Below are positions 1 to 5,160 of a stretch of DNA of 5,160 nt, piece by piece. The notes under the pieces were generated by a model. It had not been told where the DNA came from, did not search any database, and saw nothing but the letters and a program-made list of their open reading frames with translations. This DNA is from an uncultured Pseudomonadota bacterium (GTDB lineage Bacteria > Pseudomonadota > Gammaproteobacteria > Burkholderiales > SG8-39), in contig CAIVVS010000232.1 of assembly GCA_903909415.1 (NCBI GenBank), positions 1 to 5,160 on the forward strand, written 5' to 3'. Position 1 is the stretch's first letter; every line of letters starts with the position of its first letter. A program made the translations under genes and the position numbers.

Positions 1-357
1 CGCCTCGCGGCCCTGGAGCAGGCCGGCATCGCGCTCTGGGACGTGCTCGCCGCCTGCGAGCGCCCGGGCAGCCTGGACGCGGCCATCGTGCCGGACAGCG
101 TGGTGCCCAACGACATCGGTGCCCTGCTCGCGCGCCATCGCGGCATCGCCTTGATCGCCTTCAACGGCGCACCCGCCGAGGCCCTGTTCCGCCGGCACAT
201 CGTGCTGCCGGAGCGCCTTGCCGCGCGCGTGCGCCTGCAGCGCCTGCCCTCGACCAGCCCGGCGAACGCCGCCTGGTCCCCTGCGCGCAAGCTGGCCGCG
301 TGGCGCGCGGCGCTGGCATCTGGCGGCGCCGGCAGCCGGGCCGCATCGCCGCGCTAG
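1..357 (+). CDS. DNA-deoxyinosine (hypoxanthine) glycosylase, 3' part
   Basis: This is a partial gene. The frame is open from the window edge, 118 residues are visible, and it ends at TAG 355-357. Enzymes of this family, a branch of the uracil-DNA-glycosylase superfamily, excise hypoxanthine from DNA after adenine deamination and so start base excision repair in the cytoplasm. What I see: GIALWDVLAACERPGSLDAAI near residues 10-30, then PNDIGALL, a GIALIAFNGAPAEALFRR strand and helix near 49-66, and the motif LPSTSPANAA near residues 82-91, followed by KLAAWR. The STSP(A/H)NAA block is the C-terminal active-site motif typical of the family. The usual length is about 160-180 residues, so roughly the first 50, including the GSMPG-type N-terminal motif, lie upstream of the window. 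A GTG at 43 is internal and not a credible start, because conserved residues precede it. The Ala/Gly/Ser/Arg tail after KLAAWRAAL looks unconserved. The gene converges on the Kef gene with a 4 bp overlap. The family call is from recognition and was not tested by a search. Confidence 0.82.
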   Translation, partial: RLAALEQAGIALWDVLAACERPGSLDAAIVPDSVVPNDIGALLARHRGIALIAFNGAPAEALFRRHIVLPERLAARVRLQRLPSTSPANAAWSPARKLAAWRAALASGGAGSRAASPR

Positions 358-363
358 CGCGGC
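348..363. repeat. 16-bp perfect palindrome centred on the shared stop codons
   Basis: The sequence GCCGCGCTAGCGCGGC is its own reverse complement. Its central CTAG carries the TAG stop of the plus-strand glycosylase (355-357) and the TAG stop of the minus-strand Kef gene (354-356). In RNA from either strand it can form a 6-bp all-GC stem with a CUAG loop. There is no intergenic space between these converging genes and no T-rich run follows on either side. It may weakly limit read-through in both directions, but a terminator role is only inferred. Confidence 0.5.
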
Positions 364-2141
364 TCCTTCGTCGCCTTGAGCGCGTTCAGCGGGTCGGAAT
401 CAAACAGCTCGCGCAGGGTATCGGACGCCTCCTTCGCGGTCTGCATCAGCTGCTTCTCGTCGTGGTGCACGGCGTACTGCGCCTCCAGCATCTGCTCGTC
501 GTGCTCGCGCAGGATGCCCACCGCGCGCTCGGCCACGCTCACCCCCAGCCCCATGCGCAGCAGCGCCAGGCGCGACATGTCCACGCTGGCCGGGAAGGTC
601 TCGCGGAAGATGTCGCGTATGCCCAGGTCGCGCAGCCGGAACACGTGCACCCGGTTGCGCGCGCGCGCGATGATCGGCAGGTTGGGGAAATGCTTGCGCA
701 CGACCGCGGCGGTCTTGACCGAGGACTCGACGTCGTCGATGGCGAGGATGAACAGCTTCGCCTCGCCGGCGCGCGCGGCGTGCAGCAGGTCCAGGCGCGA
801 GGCGTCCCCGTAGAACACCTTGCTGCCGAAGCGGCGCACGAAGTCCACCTGCTGGTAGTTGGCCTCCAGCGCGGTGAACGGCACGCCCGCCATGCGCAGC
901 GTGCGCGACACGATCTGGCCGACGCGGCCGTAGCCGGCGATGATCACCGGGTTGGCGCCCCCGTCGATGGCGTCGAACTCGGGCTCCGCTTCCTTCTCGA
1001 ACCAGTGCGCGACCCAGCGGTCGTGCAGCTCGAACATCAGCGGCGCGAGCAGCATGGACAGGGTCACGGCCATCACCAGCAGCTGCGTGGTGGGGGTGTC
1101 GAAGATGCCCACCGCCGCGGCGGCGGCAAACAGCACGAAGGCGAACTCGCCGCCCTGGGCGAGCGCCACCGCGAGCCGCCGCGCCGGGTCGCCCGGCGCG
1201 CCCGCCACCCGGCCTATCGCGAGCAGCACGGCCAGCTTCACCAGCATCAGCCCGACCGCCAGGCCCAGCACCGCGAACGGCCGCTGCACCAGCAGGTCGA
1301 GGTTGGCGCTCATGCCCACCGCGATGAAGAACAGCCCGAGCAGCAGGCCCTTGAACGGCTCGATGTCGGCTTCCAGCTCATGGCGGAACTCGGAGTCCGC
1401 GAGCAGCACGCCGGCGAGGAACGCGCCCAGCGACATGGACAGGCCGATGCGCTCCATCAACAGCGCCGTGCCCACCACCAGCAGCAGCGCCGCAGCGGTG
1501 AACATCTCGCGCCCGCCGTAGTTGGCGATGCCCTTGAGCGCGGGCCGCACCACCAGCCGGCTCGCGACCACCACCGCGAGGATCACGCCCAGGCCCTTGG
1601 CCGCGGCCGCGAGGCCCACGCCCTCCTGCCCGGCCCCGCCCAGCAGCGGCAGCAACGCCAGCATGGGAATCACCGCGAGGTCCTGGAACAGCAGCACCGC
1701 GAAGGACTCGCGCCCGTGGCGCGCGGCGAGCTGGCCGCGCTCGGCCAGCGACGAGAGCACCAGCGCGGTGGAGGACATCGCCAGCCCGAACGCGGCGACC
1801 AGCGCTGCCTGCCACGACAGCCCGAACGCCAGGCCCAGCGCGCCCAGCGCGAGCGTGGTGGCGACGACCTGCGCCCCGCCCAGGCCGAACACCGGCCGGC
1901 GCAGCAGCCACAGGCGCCTGGGGTCGAGCTCCAGCCCGACCAGGAACAGCAGCAGCACCACGCCGAACTCCGCGAAGTGCAGGGTGGACTGCACCTCGCC
2001 GATCAGCCCCAGCCCCCAGGGGCCGATCAGCATGCCGGCGGCGAGGTAGCCCAGCACCGCGCCCAGCTTCAGGCGGCGGAACAAGGGCACCAGCAGCACG
2101 GCGGTGAGCAGGAAGATCGCGGCTTGTTCCAGCAGGTGCAT
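354..2141 (-). CDS. kefB/kefC: KefB/KefC-type K+/H+ antiporter (CPA2 family, RCK domain)
   Basis: This inner-membrane antiporter is predicted to exchange K+ for H+. In the Kef family it is gated by glutathione and its electrophile adducts and acidifies the cytoplasm for protection. It has 595 residues, against about 600-620 for E. coli KefB and KefC. Residues 1-375 are a hydrophobic Na+/H+-exchanger domain with many membrane segments. It includes the QD pair of FQDLAVIPML (Q153, D154), the family loop HELEADIEPFKG (254-265) followed by LLLGLFFIAVGMS, and GGEFAFVLF near 330-338. Residues 398-520 are a TrkA-N/RCK Rossmann domain with GYGRVG (403-408), KVFYGDASRLDLL and IIARARN. A charged, probably helical tail ends the protein. 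I chose ATG 2139-2141 because GGAG lies 6 bases upstream; an in-frame TTG at 2151-2153 would add four residues but overlaps that site. No KefF/KefG-like ancillary oxidoreductase gene adjoins it. Membrane-domain motifs look slightly closer to KefB and some RCK motifs to KefC, so the paralogue is left open. Confidence 0.9.
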   Translation of the reverse strand: MHLLEQAAIFLLTAVLLVPLFRRLKLGAVLGYLAAGMLIGPWGLGLIGEVQSTLHFAEFGVVLLLFLVGLELDPRRLWLLRRPVFGLGGAQVVATTLALGALGLAFGLSWQAALVAAFGLAMSSTALVLSSLAERGQLAARHGRESFAVLLFQDLAVIPMLALLPLLGGAGQEGVGLAAAAKGLGVILAVVVASRLVVRPALKGIANYGGREMFTAAALLLVVGTALLMERIGLSMSLGAFLAGVLLADSEFRHELEADIEPFKGLLLGLFFIAVGMSANLDLLVQRPFAVLGLAVGLMLVKLAVLLAIGRVAGAPGDPARRLAVALAQGGEFAFVLFAAAAAVGIFDTPTTQLLVMAVTLSMLLAPLMFELHDRWVAHWFEKEAEPEFDAIDGGANPVIIAGYGRVGQIVSRTLRMAGVPFTALEANYQQVDFVRRFGSKVFYGDASRLDLLHAARAGEAKLFILAIDDVESSVKTAAVVRKHFPNLPIIARARNRVHVFRLRDLGIRDIFRETFPASVDMSRLALLRMGLGVSVAERAVGILREHDEQMLEAQYAVHHDEKQLMQTAKEASDTLRELFDSDPLNALKATKEPR

Positions 2142-2147
2142 GGGCGG

Positions 2148-2151
2148 CTCC
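2148..2151 (-). promoter_or_regulatory. Ribosome binding site deciding the kef start
   Basis: On the minus strand GGAG is followed by six bases (CCGCCC) and then ATG 2139-2141. This is proper Shine-Dalgarno spacing. It overlaps the upstream in-frame TTG codon (2151-2153), which argues that TTG is not the start. Confidence 0.6.
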
Positions 2152-2183
2152 AAGGCAAGGCTAGGTGCCGCCTATCCGGCACC

Positions 2184-2320
2184 GTCAATCCCGCGAAAGC
2201 GGCATCCGGCGCCGCGCATGTTTCAGGCAAACGCCGCTGGGCTCCCGCTTTCGCGGGAGCGACAACACGGAGCCGCCGTCATTCCTGCGCATGGTCGAAC
2301 AGGCGCGGAAATCCAGTGTC
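2184..2320. repeat. Cluster of REP-like palindromic repeat units
   Basis: The dps-kef gap carries three related units. Unit 1 (about 2184-2209) contains TCCCGCGAAAGCGG at 2189-2202. Unit 2 (about 2236-2265) is inverted and contains the same 14 bases on the other strand at 2245-2258. It forms a perfect hairpin at 2241-2260 with arms GCTCCCGC and GCGGGAGC and a TTTC loop. Unit 3 (about 2277-2320) starts GTCATTCC and ends GGAAATCCAGTGTC, a degenerate copy in the orientation of unit 1 with a different core. Units 1 and 2 form a larger imperfect inverted repeat. The GTCATTCCCGCGAAAGCGGGAATCCAG-like theme is known as a dispersed intergenic element in several proteobacteria. No T-run follows the hairpin on the minus strand, so it is not a standard terminator for dps, although RNA-stability effects are possible. 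Copy number in the genome cannot be judged from one window. Confidence 0.65.
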
Positions 2321-2349
2321 GTTCAGCAGTTCAATGCGGGCAAGGACGC

Positions 2350-2814
2350 CTACTTCTTCAGCAGGCTGCGCAGCATCCAGGCGTTCTTCTCGTGCACCTG
2401 CAGGCGCTGGGTCAGCAGGTCCAGCGTGGGCTGGTCGTTGGCCTTGTCGGCCACCGGCAGCACCGAGCGCGCCGTGCGCGCCAGCGCTTCCTGGCCGTCG
2501 ATCAGCAGCTGCACCATCTTCTCCGCCTTGGGCTGGCCGGCGGTTTCCTTGATGCTGGCGAGCTTGGCGTACTCGGCATAGGTGCCGGGCGCGTAGTGGC
2601 CGAGCGAGCGGATGCGCTCGGCGACCAGGTCGATCGAGTTCCACATCTCGGTGTACTGCGTCATGAACAGCACGTGCAGGGTCTGGAACATCGGGCCTTC
2701 CACGTTCCAGTGGAAGTTGTGCGTCTTGAGGTAGAGCACGTAGGTGTCGGCCAGCAGGCGCGACAGCCCGTGGGCGATGGCGTTGCGGTCCTTGTTGCTG
2801 ATCCCGGTGTCCAT
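2350..2814 (-). CDS. dps: Dps-family ferritin-like iron-storage and protection protein
   Basis: This is a 154-residue miniferritin predicted to assemble into a dodecamer in the cytoplasm, oxidise Fe(II) with hydrogen peroxide and store the iron, limiting Fenton damage. The signature [17 protein letters not shown] is at residues 31-47, followed by [11 protein letters not shown]. By alignment to E. coli Dps (H51, H63, D78, E82) the inter-subunit ferroxidase ligands are H35, H47, D62 and E66, all present with correct spacing, plus the conserved W36. The C-terminal block [22 protein letters not shown] is also typical. The N-terminus is short, with only K8 and R10 as basic residues before the first helix, unlike the Lys-rich tail of E. 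coli Dps (167 residues). DNA binding may therefore be weak or depend on the terminal KK; this is inference. The ATG start is supported by GGGAG 8 bases upstream. It stands apart from its neighbours by 110 bp upstream and 208 bp downstream, so it is probably monocistronic. No OxyR or Fur site could be recognised. Confidence 0.93.
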   Translation of the reverse strand: MDTGISNKDRNAIAHGLSRLLADTYVLYLKTHNFHWNVEGPMFQTLHVLFMTQYTEMWNSIDLVAERIRSLGHYAPGTYAEYAKLASIKETAGQPKAEKMVQLLIDGQEALARTARSVLPVADKANDQPTLDLLTQRLQVHEKNAWMLRSLLKK

Positions 2815-2822
2815 GCTGCGGT

Positions 2823-2827
2823 CTCCC
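2823..2827 (-). promoter_or_regulatory. Ribosome binding site of dps
   Basis: GGGAG on the minus strand lies 8 bases before the ATG at 2812-2814. It sits in the context GACGGGAGAC, which resembles the site in front of the cytochrome gene (ACGGGAGAA). Confidence 0.6.
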
Positions 2828-2870
2828 GTCGGTTCGTTGGTGGCCGCACGAGTTTAATGGACACGAAGCG

Positions 2871-2906
2871 GCGCGGGCCCGGGAGATAAGCCGCCCGGGC
2901 CCGCGC
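2871..2906 (-). terminator. Strong GC hairpin, probable terminator of the ThDP enzyme-cytochrome unit
   Basis: The arms GCGCGGGCCCGGG (2871-2883) and CCCGGGCCCGCGC (2894-2906) are perfectly complementary over 13 bp, with a 10-base loop. The hairpin begins 18 bp beyond the cytochrome stop codon (2925-2927) and lies before the dps start, which fits the end of the upstream minus-strand transcript. The minus-strand sequence after the stem (CGCTTCGTGTCCATTAAACT) has no clear T-run, so it is not a textbook intrinsic terminator. It may instead protect the 3' end of the mRNA or separate dps from the upstream unit. Confidence 0.6.
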
Positions 2907-2924
2907 GCAACCGGTAGCGGATTC

Positions 2925-3284
2925 CTACTGGTTCAGCAGGGGAATGCCCTTGTAGTCCGGCCCCTTCGGGATGGAGGCAAGGTAGCCGTGCAGCGCCGCC
3001 ATGTCCGCCTTGGACAGGATGCGCTCGGTGTAGGGCGGCATCGGCCCGCGCGAGTTGCGCACGAAGGCCTCGTAGAACGCCAGCGGTTTGGTATCGGGCG
3101 CCAGCGCCGGGCCGGTGACCCCGCCCTGGCCCTGGTAGCCGTGGCACTGCCAGCAGCCGTTCTTGACGTAGGCCTCTCTGCCGCGGTCCGCGGACTGGGC
3201 CGTTGCGGGAACGGCAGCCAGCAGGCAGAGGCCGGCGATCGCGCCGCCGGCCAGGCGGCGCAGGATGGTGGTGTTGGTGGTCAT
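2925..3284 (-). CDS. Small exported monohaem c-type cytochrome
   Basis: This 119-residue protein is predicted to be a periplasmic class I cytochrome c carrying electrons. A Sec signal peptide is clear: Thr/Asn-rich start, RR at 9-10, hydrophobic core about 11-25, and probable cleavage after ATA or ATAQ near residues 29-30. The mature protein has one covalent haem motif, CWQCH (C44, C47, H48), with H48 as axial ligand. M82 in RGPMPPY is the likely second axial ligand. The final helix is KADMAALHGYLASIP. The mature size of about 89 residues is normal for the family. C20 is preceded by Leu and does not form a lipobox, so a lipoprotein is unlikely. The start lies 13 bp after the stop of the ThDP-enzyme gene, and its ribosome binding site begins just past that stop, so the two genes are almost certainly co-transcribed and perhaps translationally coupled. 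It probably serves as electron acceptor or donor for a partner in that unit. This is inferred from context; the partner is not shown by sequence. Confidence 0.9.
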   Translation of the reverse strand: MTTNTTILRRLAGGAIAGLCLLAAVPATAQSADRGREAYVKNGCWQCHGYQGQGGVTGPALAPDTKPLAFYEAFVRNSRGPMPPYTERILSKADMAALHGYLASIPKGPDYKGIPLLNQ

Positions 3285-3290
3285 CTGGTT

Positions 3291-3295
3291 CTCCC
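3291..3295 (-). promoter_or_regulatory. Ribosome binding site of the cytochrome c gene
   Basis: GGGAG on the minus strand lies 6 bases before ATG 3282-3284 and 2 bases after the TGA of the upstream gene (3298-3300). A ribosome finishing the first gene would be placed on it, which supports operon structure and possible coupling. Confidence 0.65.
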
Positions 3296-3297
3296 GT

Positions 3298-5160
3298 TCA
3301 GCGCGGCTGGGTCCACACGTTCAACAGCGCGGGCTGGCCGGACTTCACCACCGCGATCGCCTCCTTCAGCGCCGGCGCGAGCTGCGCCGGGTCCTTGATC
3401 GGTCCCTTGGCCCACCAGCCCATGGACTCGGCAAGCTTGTGGTACTCGATGTCCGGGCGCTCGATGGTCGTGCCCACCGGCCCCATGTCGCCCTCGGTGC
3501 GGCTGGGGCGGTCGCGGAAGCTCGCCAGGCGCTGGATGTGCATCACCTCCTGGTGGTAGGCGCGGTTGTTGTGCATGACCGCCAGCAGCGGGATCTTGTG
3601 CTTGGCGGCGGTCCAGAGCACGCCCGGGGCGTACATCAGGTCGCCGTCGGACTGGATGCTCACCGAGAAGCGGCCCAGGTCGCGGTTGGCCAGCGCCGCG
3701 CCCACCGAGGCCGGCGCCCCGTAGCCCACGCCGTAGCCGCCGGAGCGGCCCAGCCAGTGGTGGTGCTTGTCCATCGCCCACAGGCGCCGCGGCCAGTTGC
3801 TGACGTTGCCTTCCGACGCCACCAGCGACCAGTCCAGGCCCTTGATCTGCGCCCAGGTCTCCATGCACAGGCGCGCGGTGCTGATCGGGCTCGCGTCCCA
3901 GGCCAGCGCCGCCGCCTCGCGGGTGCGGATGCGGCCGTCCGCATAGGCCTTCCTCGCGGCTTCGCCGCGCTTGGCGATCGCGTCCTTCCTCGAGGCCGGC
4001 AGCGCCTGGCGCACCGCCTCGATCAGCGCCGGCAGCGTGGCCTCGGCGTCGGCGGCCATCTGCACGTCCACCACCTGGAAGCGCTGGAAGTCCTGGTAGT
4101 TGGCCTTGGTGTTCAGGTCCACCGAGCTGATGCTGATCAGCTTGGCACCCTGGCGCATGCGCGGGTTGTTCACCCCGATGCCGTGCTCGCCGTTGTCGGT
4201 GAACTGGTTCACCACCGCCCAGAAGTCCGACAACTCCATGCCGATGATCACGTCGGCGTTGGCCGTGACCCCGGGCGGGCTGCTGAGGTAGTGGGTGTTC
4301 GGGAAGTTCATGCGCCCGCCCTGGTCCACCACGCGCGCCTGCAGCAGCTCGGCAAGCGTCACCAACAGCGGCACACCGGCCGGGGTGCGCGCGGCGCGGT
4401 CCACCACGATCACCGGGTTCTCGGCGTTGGCGAGCAGGCGCGCGGCTTCCTTCACCGCGCCGGAATCGCCCTGCGGCGGGGAGGTCGGCACCATGCGCGG
4501 GATGTAGAGCTCCTGGCCGCCGTGCGACTTGCGCATCGGCTCCTGCTGCAGGCCCGCGTCCAGCGAGATCGCCACCGGGCCGTAGGGTGGGGTCATCGCG
4601 ATCTTGTAGGCGCGCACCATGGACTGCGCGAAGTGCTGCAGCGTGACCGGCGTGTCGTCCCACTTGGTGTAGTCGCGCACGATCGCGTTGATGTCCTGCG
4701 CCGAGTGGAAGGTCGGCACGCCCGGCGGGCGGCTGGCCGCGTCCAGGTCGTTGCCGCCGATCACGATCATCGGCACGCGGTCGCACCAGGCGTTGTAGAC
4801 CGCCATGGTCGCGTGCTGCAGGCCCACGGTGCCGTGGCACAGCGTGATCAGCGGCTTGCCGGCGATCTTGAAGTAGCCGTGCGCCATCGCGGCGGCGGAC
4901 TCCTCGTGCATGCAGCTGATGTACTCCGGCATCTTGTTGTCGCCGTAGTTGATCAGGGACTCGTGCAGCGCGCGGAAGCTCGACGCGCAGTTGGTCGGCG
5001 CGTACTTGATGTCCAGCGTCTTGAGCACGTCCACCATGAAGTCCGAGCCGGGCTTGCCGCCTACGCGCGAGGTGATCTCCGGCGGCGTGCCGGCCTCGGC
5101 CGCCGCGGTGCGCGCCGAGGGCGGCAGCGCGGACGGCGCGCGCGCGGCGGGCCTGGCCTC
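3298..5160 (-). CDS. Thiamine-diphosphate-dependent enzyme, acetolactate-synthase-like, 5' end missing
   Basis: The frame is open to the right edge, giving 620 visible residues with the start outside. The first in-frame ATG (5035-5037) is probably internal, since family-like residues (GGKPGSDF) run directly into it from upstream. Numbering from that Met: the PYR domain spans about 1-170 with catalytic Glu E45 in MHEESAAAMAHGY and a CHGTVGLQHATMAVYNAW loop. A central Rossmann-like domain spans about 190-345 (NPVIVVDRAA, ADVIIGMELSDFW). The PP domain spans about 385-575 with GGYGVGYGAPASVGAAL and the metal/ThDP motif SDGD (463-466) followed by NN at 490-491. Such enzymes cleave or form bonds next to a carbonyl, on 2-oxo acids and similar substrates. 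I cannot assign the substrate; the overall layout matches COG0028 (IlvB-like) proteins of unknown role. The 41 residues before the Met are Ala/Pro-rich, then Gly-rich, and could follow a signal peptide, as I recall for Tat-exported relatives. No twin-arginine motif is visible here. The gene is followed after 13 bp by a periplasmic cytochrome c, which suggests a redox role. Confidence 0.85.
   Translation of the reverse strand, partial: EARPAARAPSALPPSARTAAAEAGTPPEITSRVGGKPGSDFMVDVLKTLDIKYAPTNCASSFRALHESLINYGDNKMPEYISCMHEESAAAMAHGYFKIAGKPLITLCHGTVGLQHATMAVYNAWCDRVPMIVIGGNDLDAASRPPGVPTFHSAQDINAIVRDYTKWDDTPVTLQHFAQSMVRAYKIAMTPPYGPVAISLDAGLQQEPMRKSHGGQELYIPRMVPTSPPQGDSGAVKEAARLLANAENPVIVVDRAARTPAGVPLLVTLAELLQARVVDQGGRMNFPNTHYLSSPPGVTANADVIIGMELSDFWAVVNQFTDNGEHGIGVNNPRMRQGAKLISISSVDLNTKANYQDFQRFQVVDVQMAADAEATLPALIEAVRQALPASRKDAIAKRGEAARKAYADGRIRTREAAALAWDASPISTARLCMETWAQIKGLDWSLVASEGNVSNWPRRLWAMDKHHHWLGRSGGYGVGYGAPASVGAALANRDLGRFSVSIQSDGDLMYAPGVLWTAAKHKIPLLAVMHNNRAYHQEVMHIQRLASFRDRPSRTEGDMGPVGTTIERPDIEYHKLAESMGWWAKGPIKDPAQLAPALKEAIAVVKSGQPALLNVWTQPR

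Noticed and set aside
2151..2153. TTG as an upstream start for kef
   Set aside because: It overlaps the GGAG that serves the ATG at 2139-2141 and has no better ribosome site of its own. ATG gives the usual hydrophobic start MHLLEQAAIFLL.
2241..2260. The perfect hairpin as an intrinsic terminator of dps
   Set aside because: No T-run follows on the minus strand, it lies about 90 bp past the dps stop, and it is one member of a repeat cluster. A REP-like element explains it better.
300..2552. A 750-codon open frame on the plus strand
   Set aside because: It lies antisense to kef and part of dps, and its product is extremely rich in Gln, His, Arg and Ala with no recognisable domain. This is the usual stop-poor shadow of a high-GC coding strand.
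2844..2858. TAAACT on the minus strand as a -10 box for dps
   Set aside because: It matches only four of six consensus positions, and no credible -35 box lies 16-18 bases upstream, where the GC hairpin sits. It is too weak to annotate.
2104..2889. A 261-codon plus-strand frame over dps
   Set aside because: It is antisense to dps, whose frame has complete ferroxidase motifs. The antisense product shows no family signature and crosses the repeat cluster.
3225..3227. Cys20 of the cytochrome as a lipoprotein attachment site
   Set aside because: The preceding residues are A-G-L, and Leu at -1 does not fit a lipobox. A normal signal peptidase site near residues 29-30 fits better.
3281..4840. A 519-codon open frame on the minus strand in another phase from the ThDP enzyme
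   Set aside because: It overlaps the ThDP gene almost entirely and yields a Gly/Arg/Pro/Ala-rich sequence with no family motifs, while the overlapping frame has clear ThDP domains.

Overview
This 5.16 kb window of very GC-rich DNA comes from a bacterial chromosome. The gene families, their codon use (third positions almost all G or C) and an intergenic repeat built around TCCCGCGAAAGCGG suggest a beta- or gammaproteobacterium. The genus cannot be settled from sequence reading alone. I see no rRNA, tRNA, CRISPR array, insertion sequence, phage gene or change in base composition.

Layout, left to right: (1) the 3' end of a plus-strand gene for a DNA-deoxyinosine (hypoxanthine) glycosylase of the uracil-DNA-glycosylase superfamily, truncated by the left edge. 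(2) Convergent to it, and sharing the four bases CTAG for both stop codons, a minus-strand KefB/KefC-type K+/H+ antiporter with a C-terminal RCK (TrkA-N) domain. (3) A 208 bp gap holding a cluster of short palindromic REP-like repeats. (4) A minus-strand Dps-family miniferritin with all four ferroxidase ligands. (5) A 110 bp gap with a long GC hairpin, probably the terminator of the next unit. (6) A minus-strand two-gene unit, transcribed from right to left: a large thiamine-diphosphate (ThDP) dependent acetolactate-synthase-like enzyme, whose 5' end lies outside the window, followed 13 bp later by a small exported monohaem cytochrome c.

The left part reads as a loose group of protective functions: base repair, K+ efflux with cytoplasmic acidification under electrophile stress, and iron/peroxide detoxification by Dps. 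Nothing shows that these are co-regulated. The most interesting part is the right-hand pair. A ThDP enzyme of unassigned substrate is tightly linked to a periplasmic cytochrome c, and it carries an Ala/Pro-rich N-terminal stretch before its catalytic domain that could be the tail of an export signal. This suggests, without proof, an exported ThDP-linked redox system. The rest of the window is ordinary chromosomal gene content.
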